From positions 1-6,832 of the forward strand of contig QQUD01000607.1 in NCBI GenBank assembly GCA_008501785.1: 6,832 bases of DNA. Reading direction: 5' to 3'. A program made the position numbers and the translations under genes. The notes beneath the pieces are model-generated. The model made no database searches. It was not told the DNA's origin and saw nothing but the letters and a program-made list of their open reading frames with translations. Source of the stretch: Chloroflexota bacterium. Lineage in GTDB: Bacteria > Chloroflexota > Anaerolineae > Promineifilales > Promineifilaceae. Below are positions 1 to 4,037 of this stretch, piece by piece (position 1 is the stretch's first letter; each line of letters begins with the position of its first letter).

Positions 1-233
1 CTGATTTGACTGAATTAAGCGTGGTCACGATTGCCAAAGGGTTTGAAGTTGAAGTAACTATCGACGCATTCCCTGGCGAAACGTTTACCGGCGTTGTTTC
101 GGATATTTCATCCGTTTCTGACGTGGTGCGTGGTGATGTGACGTATGTGGTAACTGTTGATCTTGGTGACGGCGTGGATGTCCCGCTGCGCTGGGGTATG
201 ACAGCTTTTATTACGATTGATTCAGATCAGTAA
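1..233 (+). CDS. HlyD/RND-type membrane fusion (adaptor) protein, C-terminal end only
   Basis: This is the 3' end of a gene that begins before the window. The frame is open from base 3 (GAT) to the TAA at 231-233, so the leftward TTG at 6 is not a real start. The ~76 visible residues form the C-terminal beta-barrel and membrane-proximal part of a periplasmic or extracytoplasmic adaptor. They begin with DLTEL, carry a central TGVVSD strand, and end in VPLRWGMTAFITID. About half of these residues (38 of 75 in an ungapped comparison) are identical to the C-terminus of the next gene, which shares DLTEL, TGVV.D and PLRWGMT. The family links an inner-membrane ABC or RND pump to the exterior. Only 8 bp separate it from the next gene, so the two are almost certainly co-transcribed. 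The specific substrate cannot be deduced. Confidence 0.85.
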   Translation, partial: DLTELSVVTIAKGFEVEVTIDAFPGETFTGVVSDISSVSDVVRGDVTYVVTVDLGDGVDVPLRWGMTAFITIDSDQ

Positions 234-241
234 AAAGTGAG

Positions 242-1675
242 ATGAGAGTTATGAATAAGAAACGATTCCTTATGGGCATTTTGCTGGTTGTTTCGGTAGT
301 GGTGTTAGCTGCATTTCAACCGTGGCAGGTGGATCCGGAAACGACCACCTCGACTGCGCTCAGTGCAGGCGTTTCCGCTGCCCCTATTGCCTCACAACCA
401 TACCAAACTGGTGTTGATGCAGTGAATGCTGAAGGCCGCATTGTACCCTTGTTTTTCAGCGATCTTTCCTTTCAAACCGGTGGCGTTGTTGCCGAAATCC
501 TGGTTGAAGAAGGGGATGCCATTAATGCTGGTGATCCATTGATTCGACTAGATGCGCTTGATCTAGAAATAGCGTTGCAGCAAGCAGAAGCACGACTAGA
601 GTCGGCTCAAGCTGGTTTAGTTGCAGCGCAGAATTCACTGGAATTAGAAAAAGCTGGTGTTGCATCCGCAGAAGTCAATATTGCGGCAGCAGAAGCAAAT
701 TTGGCATTAACGATTGCCGGACCACTGCCTGCTGAAATTGAGCAAGCTGAGGCAAACGTGGCAGCGGCTGAATCTGGTGTGGTACAAGCTGCTGGTGGAC
801 GAGATGCAACGCTGAGTGCGATCACCGATTCACAAATTCGGGCAGCCGAGGCTAATTTAGCCTCAGCGACGGCCGATTTACGTGCAATTGAAGATCAATA
901 CGAAACGATTATTGATACATGTTTCAGTACACCAAAGGGCGAAATTTGTCCACTGTATGGTCCGGTTGAAGAGCAAACCCGTGCTCAGGTCCAGGTTTCT
1001 CAAGCAAATCAGGACGCTGCCCAACAAGCGTTGAACACTTTACTAGCTGGCCCAACACCGGCGCAACAACGTGCGGCCGGTGGCTCTGTGGCTGTTGCAT
1101 CAGCCAATGTTGCAGTGGCACAAGCCCAGCTAGATTTGTTGCTTGAGCCTGCTTCCGCAGAAGAAATTGCTATTGCTGAAGTGGCAGTAGAACAGGCGAA
1201 AGTATCGCTGTCTTTGGCAGAGGTTGACATTGTGCAGTCAGAAGCGGCCGTTGCGCAAGCAGAAGCGGCCGTTACCACAGCAGAAGCGGCCGTAGCCGCC
1301 TCACAAGCTGCCTTAGATCGCATGACGTTGGTCGCCACATTTGACGGCAATATCGCCCGGATCAATATCAGTGAAGGTGAATTGGTTGGCAGCAGTGTGC
1401 CAGTGGTGACGATGGCTGACTTTTCAGCCTGGTTGGTGGAGACAACTGACCTGACTGAGCTTGACGTAGCGCAGGTCGAAGATGGCCAATCTGTTACGGT
1501 TAGCATTGATGCGATTCCTGATGATACTGTGACTGGTGTTGTAACGGATGTGGCGTTGGTATCCTCATTGTCAAGTGGTGATGTGGTGTATGCAGTTGAA
1601 ATTCAATTGGACGATGCGCCTGATTTGCCGTTGCGCTGGGGCATGACCGTTTCGGTTGATATTGATACAAACTAA
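242..1675 (+). CDS. HlyD/RND-type membrane fusion (adaptor) protein, complete, 477 aa
   Basis: This is an adaptor subunit of an export system (MacA/HlyD-like). Residues 9-25 form a hydrophobic N-terminal anchor after basic residues. There is no lipobox cysteine. Residues 64-104 form the first half of the lipoyl/barrel-sandwich domain (LSFQTGGVVAEILVEEGD). Residues ~105-360 are an Ala/Glu/Gln-rich coiled-coil hairpin with three 'L..L.GP.PAE'-like segments starting near 154, 264 and 297. Its turn region holds Cys227 and Cys236. Residues 361-395 supply the second lipoyl half (FDGNIARINISEGE), and 396-477 form the beta-barrel ending in LPLRWGMTVSVDID. The start at 242 lies 8 bp after the previous stop. 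Met4 (ATG at 251) is an equally plausible start, because neither has a strong Shine-Dalgarno. It is last in its operon, followed by a terminator. The pump genes are presumably upstream. In a monoderm host it would work without a TolC partner; that is inference. Confidence 0.9.
   Translation: MRVMNKKRFLMGILLVVSVVVLAAFQPWQVDPETTTSTALSAGVSAAPIASQPYQTGVDAVNAEGRIVPLFFSDLSFQTGGVVAEILVEEGDAINAGDPLIRLDALDLEIALQQAEARLESAQAGLVAAQNSLELEKAGVASAEVNIAAAEANLALTIAGPLPAEIEQAEANVAAAESGVVQAAGGRDATLSAITDSQIRAAEANLASATADLRAIEDQYETIIDTCFSTPKGEICPLYGPVEEQTRAQVQVSQANQDAAQQALNTLLAGPTPAQQRAAGGSVAVASANVAVAQAQLDLLLEPASAEEIAIAEVAVEQAKVSLSLAEVDIVQSEAAVAQAEAAVTTAEAAVAASQAALDRMTLVATFDGNIARINISEGELVGSSVPVVTMADFSAWLVETTDLTELDVAQVEDGQSVTVSIDAIPDDTVTGVVTDVALVSSLSSGDVVYAVEIQLDDAPDLPLRWGMTVSVDIDTN
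1238..1300 (+). repeat. Three tandem 21-nt (7-codon) repeats inside the adaptor coiled coil
   Basis: Units are at 1238-1258, 1259-1279 and 1280-1300. Each contains GAAGCGGCCGT and encodes (S/A)EAAVxx. The heptad length matches one repeat of a coiled coil, which suggests expansion by in-frame tandem duplication. The shared core GCGGCCGT differs by one base from the ACGGCCGT palindrome that recurs later in the window. Confidence 0.8.
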
Positions 1676-1706
1676 ATCACAGAATTTGTTTTTGTGATAT
1701 TTCAAT

Positions 1707-1757
1707 ACACGGATAGGAGGAATACTGATTTTCATTTCTTCCCTATCCGTGTTTTTT
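1707..1757 (+). terminator. Intrinsic terminator of the adaptor operon
   Basis: An 11-bp perfect stem pairs ACACGGATAGG (1707-1717) with CCTATCCGTGT (1742-1752) across a 24-nt loop. A T-run follows (1752-1757, then A and TTTT). It starts 31 bp after the adaptor stop codon, which is the expected place for the end of that operon. The loop is longer than usual, but stem and T-tract are clear. Confidence 0.85.
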
Positions 1758-1775
1758 ATTTTAAATCGCTTGTGT

Positions 1776-1816
1776 CCCAAAATGAATTTTGGGTCTACCG
1801 GATCCAAACATGTTTG
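1776..1816. promoter_or_regulatory. Two adjacent short palindromes, possible operator sites
   Basis: CCCAAAATGAATTTTGGG (1776-1793) is an inverted repeat with 8-bp arms around GA. CAAACATGTTTG (1805-1816) is a perfect 12-bp palindrome. They lie in the non-coding stretch between the adaptor terminator and the hydrolase. No convincing -35/-10 pair is visible next to them. A protein-binding role is inference; the first could also be a small hairpin. Confidence 0.3.
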
Positions 1817-1835
1817 TGTAAGTACATAAAATAAA

Positions 1836-2010
1836 TCGGTAATGGTAGGGGCTAGGCAATCGGCTGTGCGGTTGAAAAAACAGATGGCCTTCGCTCCGAT
1901 TGCCTCGCCTGGGTTGCCGTCAACCTGGGCGAGGCGGCGGTGGGACAAAGCACGTTGTCATGACATTCGCAATTCGCCGCCGCCTAGCCCCTACCAAACC
2001 CTATTACCGA
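1836..2010. repeat. Intergenic cloverleaf-forming palindromic element (~175 bp)
   Basis: No gene is visible in 1676-2037, and this element fills most of that gap. The outer ends TCGGTAAT (1836-1843) and ATTACCGA (2003-2010) are complementary. Inside them GGTAGGGGCTAGGC (1844-1857) pairs perfectly with GCCTAGCCCCTACC (1982-1995), leaving a 7-nt bulge (1996-2002). Three arms fill the interior. Arm A is 1854-1863 with 1896-1905 (10 bp, perfect). Arm B is 1902-1916 with 1921-1935 (15 bp with two G-T pairs, CCGT loop). Arm C is 1932-1940 with 1977-1985 (9 bp), with a small sub-hairpin at 1944-1959. The GTAGGGGC/GCCCCTAC ends resemble dispersed intergenic repeats that I recall from cyanobacteria and Chloroflexota. 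I infer a MITE-like or REP-like non-coding mobile repeat. No clear target duplication and no transposase gene are seen. Confidence 0.7.
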
Positions 2011-2037
2011 ATTGATTTTTGAAGGTTCATATAAACT

Positions 2038-2895
2038 ATGTCAACTCATGAATTTGTTCGCACAAATGGTGTTACGCTGCATGTGGTAATTGCTGGCCCC
2101 GAATCGGGGGAGCCAGTGATTTTGCTGCATGGTTTTCCTGAATTTTGGGGTGGTTGGCGGCATCAGATTGACTTTTTGGCTCAGAATGGGTTTCGGGTGA
2201 TTGTGCCAGATCAGCGGGGATATAATCTCAGTGAAAAACCGCGTGGTGTGGCCAATTATGATATTGATTTGTTGGCGGCGGACATTATTGGGTTGATTGA
2301 CTATTTTGGGTATGAAAAAGTGTATCTGGCTGGTCATGATTGGGGGGCTGCTGTGGCCTGGTGGATGGCTGCTCATTCTCCAGAACGGTTAAACAAGCTG
2401 GCAATCTTGAATGTGCCGTATCCGACCATTTTAGGGCATGAATTGCGTAAAGGAAATTGGCAGCAGTTGAAAAAGAGTTGGTATGTCTTTTTCTTTCAGC
2501 TTCCTGGCATTGCTGAATGGGCAATGCGATTCTCAACCCGCTCGGACACAAATAAGTTGCTACGTTTGAGCAGTAAGCGTGACACGTTTTCGGATGCAGA
2601 TTTGGAGACATACCGCGCTGCATGGCGGCAGCCAGGTGCATGGACGGGTATGTTGAATTGGTATCGGGCTTTTGTGCGCAAAGGGGTGAAGGGATTGCCG
2701 GAACCGCCCCGGATTCAGGTGCCGACGCTGATTTTGTGGGGGGAACGGGATGCAGCGCTGGGTAAAGAATTGGCGGAGAAGAGTTTGGCGGTTTGTGAAA
2801 ACGGCCGTCTTCATTTCTACCCCAAGGCCACCCACTGGCTGCAACACGACGAACCCGAAGCGGTGAATCAGCAATTACTCTCATTTTTCCAATAA
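2038..2895 (+). CDS. Alpha/beta hydrolase, epoxide-hydrolase-like, 285 aa
   Basis: This is a soluble alpha/beta-hydrolase-fold enzyme of the epoxide hydrolase/haloalkane dehalogenase group. The oxyanion-hole motif HGFPE is at 31-35. The nucleophile motif GHDWGA has Asp101 as nucleophile. WGERD (234-238) supplies the likely acid Asp238, and His266 in ATHW is the catalytic base. The cap region keeps two tyrosines in the usual epoxide-hydrolase contexts: Tyr149 before FFFQLPGIAEW, and Tyr209 in NWYRA. Trp after the nucleophile, where fluoroacetate dehalogenases have Arg, favours epoxide hydrolysis to a diol. The substrate is unknown. ATG 2038 is the only reasonable start, because TAA lies in frame at 2032. 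A weak GAAGG (2021-2025) sits 12 nt upstream. The gene stands alone: the cloverleaf element lies 27 bp before it and a terminator follows it. One ACGGCCGT copy (2801) encodes Asn-Gly-Arg at 255-257. Confidence 0.9.
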   Translation: MSTHEFVRTNGVTLHVVIAGPESGEPVILLHGFPEFWGGWRHQIDFLAQNGFRVIVPDQRGYNLSEKPRGVANYDIDLLAADIIGLIDYFGYEKVYLAGHDWGAAVAWWMAAHSPERLNKLAILNVPYPTILGHELRKGNWQQLKKSWYVFFFQLPGIAEWAMRFSTRSDTNKLLRLSSKRDTFSDADLETYRAAWRQPGAWTGMLNWYRAFVRKGVKGLPEPPRIQVPTLILWGERDAALGKELAEKSLAVCENGRLHFYPKATHWLQHDEPEAVNQQLLSFFQ

Positions 2896-2927
2896 ATTTC
2901 TGTAAAAACTAAATAGATTCCTAGAAG

Positions 2928-2955
2928 CATGTCATTTGGGGTGACGTGTTTTTTT
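2928..2955 (+). terminator. Intrinsic terminator after the alpha/beta hydrolase
   Basis: A 7-bp stem pairs CATGTCA (2928-2934) with TGACGTG (2942-2948), including one G-T pair, over a 7-nt loop. Seven T residues follow (2949-2955). It lies 32 bp after the hydrolase stop. The stem is short, so it is weaker than the terminator at 1707. Confidence 0.6.
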
Positions 2956-2995
2956 ATGGGGCTATAGTTGAGTGAGCGATTCAGCCCTTCAGCTT

Positions 2996-3037
2996 GTCAG
3001 CTTATCTGCTTTTGGCTGACTGGCTGACTAACTGACC
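2996..3037. promoter_or_regulatory. Short direct and inverted repeats upstream of the reductase gene
   Basis: GGCTGACT occurs at 3014-3021 and 3022-3029, with a degenerate third copy AACTGACC at 3030-3037. GTCAGC at 2996-3001 is the inverse of the GCTGAC core. The array ends 23 bp before the reductase start codon, where an operator could act. No convincing promoter elements are seen. A regulator-binding role is inference. Confidence 0.3.
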
Positions 3038-3060
3038 AGCTTTTATAATAGGAGATAGAC

Positions 3061-3918
3061 ATGGAAAATCATATGATAGGTAAGACAGTTTTGGTGACTG
3101 GGGCTAATTCTGGGGTTGGGAAGGTGACTGCGCGAGAGTTGGCAAGGATGGGGGCAAACGTGGTGATGGTGGCACGCAGCCGAGAGCGTGGCGAAAAGGC
3201 CTTGGCTGAAGTCCAGAAAGTGAGCAAAAATGGCAATGCTAAATTGATGCTGTCCGATCTTTCTTCGCAGCAGTCGATTCGAGCGTTGGCTGCCCAGTTT
3301 AAGGCTGAACATGATCGGCTTGATGTGTTGGTGAACAATGCTGGTGCTATGTTTACAAATCGAAGTGAAAGCGTAGACGGGTACGAAATGACGTTTGCGT
3401 TGAATCACATGGGGTATTTCTTGTTGACAGATTTGCTGTTGGATATGCTGAAGGCGAGTGTGCCAGCTCGTATTGTGAATGTTGCTTCGGCTGCTCATAG
3501 TGTTGGGTCAGTTGATTTTGACGATTTGCAGCGTGAAAAAGAGTACAGTGGGATGCAGGTGTATGGTCAATCGAAGATGATGAATATCTTGTTTACGAAT
3601 GAACTAGCGCGGCGTATGCAAGGCAGTGGCGTAACGGCAAATTCGCTGCATCCTGGTTTTGTGCGCTCGAATTTTGGCCGCAAAAATAACGGCATCATTG
3701 GCAGTTTGCTCATGCCAATCGCGCAGCTTTTTGCAATTAACGAGGATAAAGGTGCCGAAACGCAAATTTATCTGGCATCATCCCCTGAGGTGGCAGGTGT
3801 GACTGGCAAATATTTTGATAAAGGCCATCCTCACGAAACGCATCCATTTGCACAGGATGTAACGGCTCAAAAGAAGTTGTGGGAAGTGAGTGAAACGGCC
3901 GTTCTTTCCACCACTTGA
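3061..3918 (+). CDS. Short-chain dehydrogenase/reductase (SDR), 285 aa
   Basis: This is a classical SDR oxidoreductase with a Rossmann fold. The nucleotide-binding motif TGANSGVG is at 13-20 and NNAG is at 92-95. The catalytic residues are Asn115, Ser143, Tyr168 and Lys172 (YGQSK, 168-172). Arg39, at the end of the second strand, suggests NADP(H) preference. The LHPGFVRSNFGR segment and overall layout resemble retinol dehydrogenase/WW-oxidoreductase-like SDRs. The true substrate, a ketone, aldehyde or alcohol, cannot be told. The start is well supported: AGGAG at 3050-3054 lies 6 nt before ATG 3061. Met5 is a weaker alternative. The last eight codons include an ACGGCCGT copy (3895), giving the tail TAVLSTT. 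No terminator follows before the regulator, 119 bp downstream. Confidence 0.9.
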   Translation: MENHMIGKTVLVTGANSGVGKVTARELARMGANVVMVARSRERGEKALAEVQKVSKNGNAKLMLSDLSSQQSIRALAAQFKAEHDRLDVLVNNAGAMFTNRSESVDGYEMTFALNHMGYFLLTDLLLDMLKASVPARIVNVASAAHSVGSVDFDDLQREKEYSGMQVYGQSKMMNILFTNELARRMQGSGVTANSLHPGFVRSNFGRKNNGIIGSLLMPIAQLFAINEDKGAETQIYLASSPEVAGVTGKYFDKGHPHETHPFAQDVTAQKKLWEVSETAVLSTT

Positions 3919-4037
3919 GTCTGTACTGAATGAGTTTTACGAGAGAGATAACAAGGCCAAACTAATTGAATTGCAACTTGTGTTACACTGTGTTGAACTT
4001 TGATTGGTGTTCAGTTTTAACCAGTTAGCAAAGGCTT

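Noticed and set aside
1009..1506. Minus-strand open frame opposite the adaptor coiled coil
   Set aside because: The Ala/Ser/Thr-rich translation is what the reverse complement of an Ala/Glu-rich coiled coil produces. No motif or start signal supports it.
1571..1948. Minus-strand open frame across the terminator and cloverleaf
   Set aside because: It spans a terminator hairpin and a palindromic repeat and overlaps the adaptor end. The protein has no recognisable features.
1836..2010. tRNA or integron attC site
   Set aside because: The cloverleaf is about twice tRNA size and has no T-loop or CCA-end sequence. No GTTRRRY/RYYYAAC attC core pair or integrase gene is visible.
1836..2010. CRISPR array
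   Set aside because: The repeats are inverted arms of one structure, not regularly spaced direct repeats with unique spacers.
2285..2884. Long minus-strand open frame (199 codons) opposite the hydrolase, with shorter ones nearby
   Set aside because: It lies entirely antisense to a gene with a complete catalytic motif set. Its predicted protein is low-complexity with no recognisable domain. It is a shadow of the plus-strand codon use.
3044..3049. Perfect TATAAT before the reductase as a -10 box
   Set aside because: A transcript starting about 7 bases downstream would begin at the start codon region and lose the AGGAG site at 3050. No good -35 lies 17 bp upstream.
3966..3999. Promoter in the reductase-regulator gap (TTGAAT/TTGCAA with TACACT)
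   Set aside because: The spacings between the candidate boxes are wrong (about 7-12 bp), so no confident promoter can be called.
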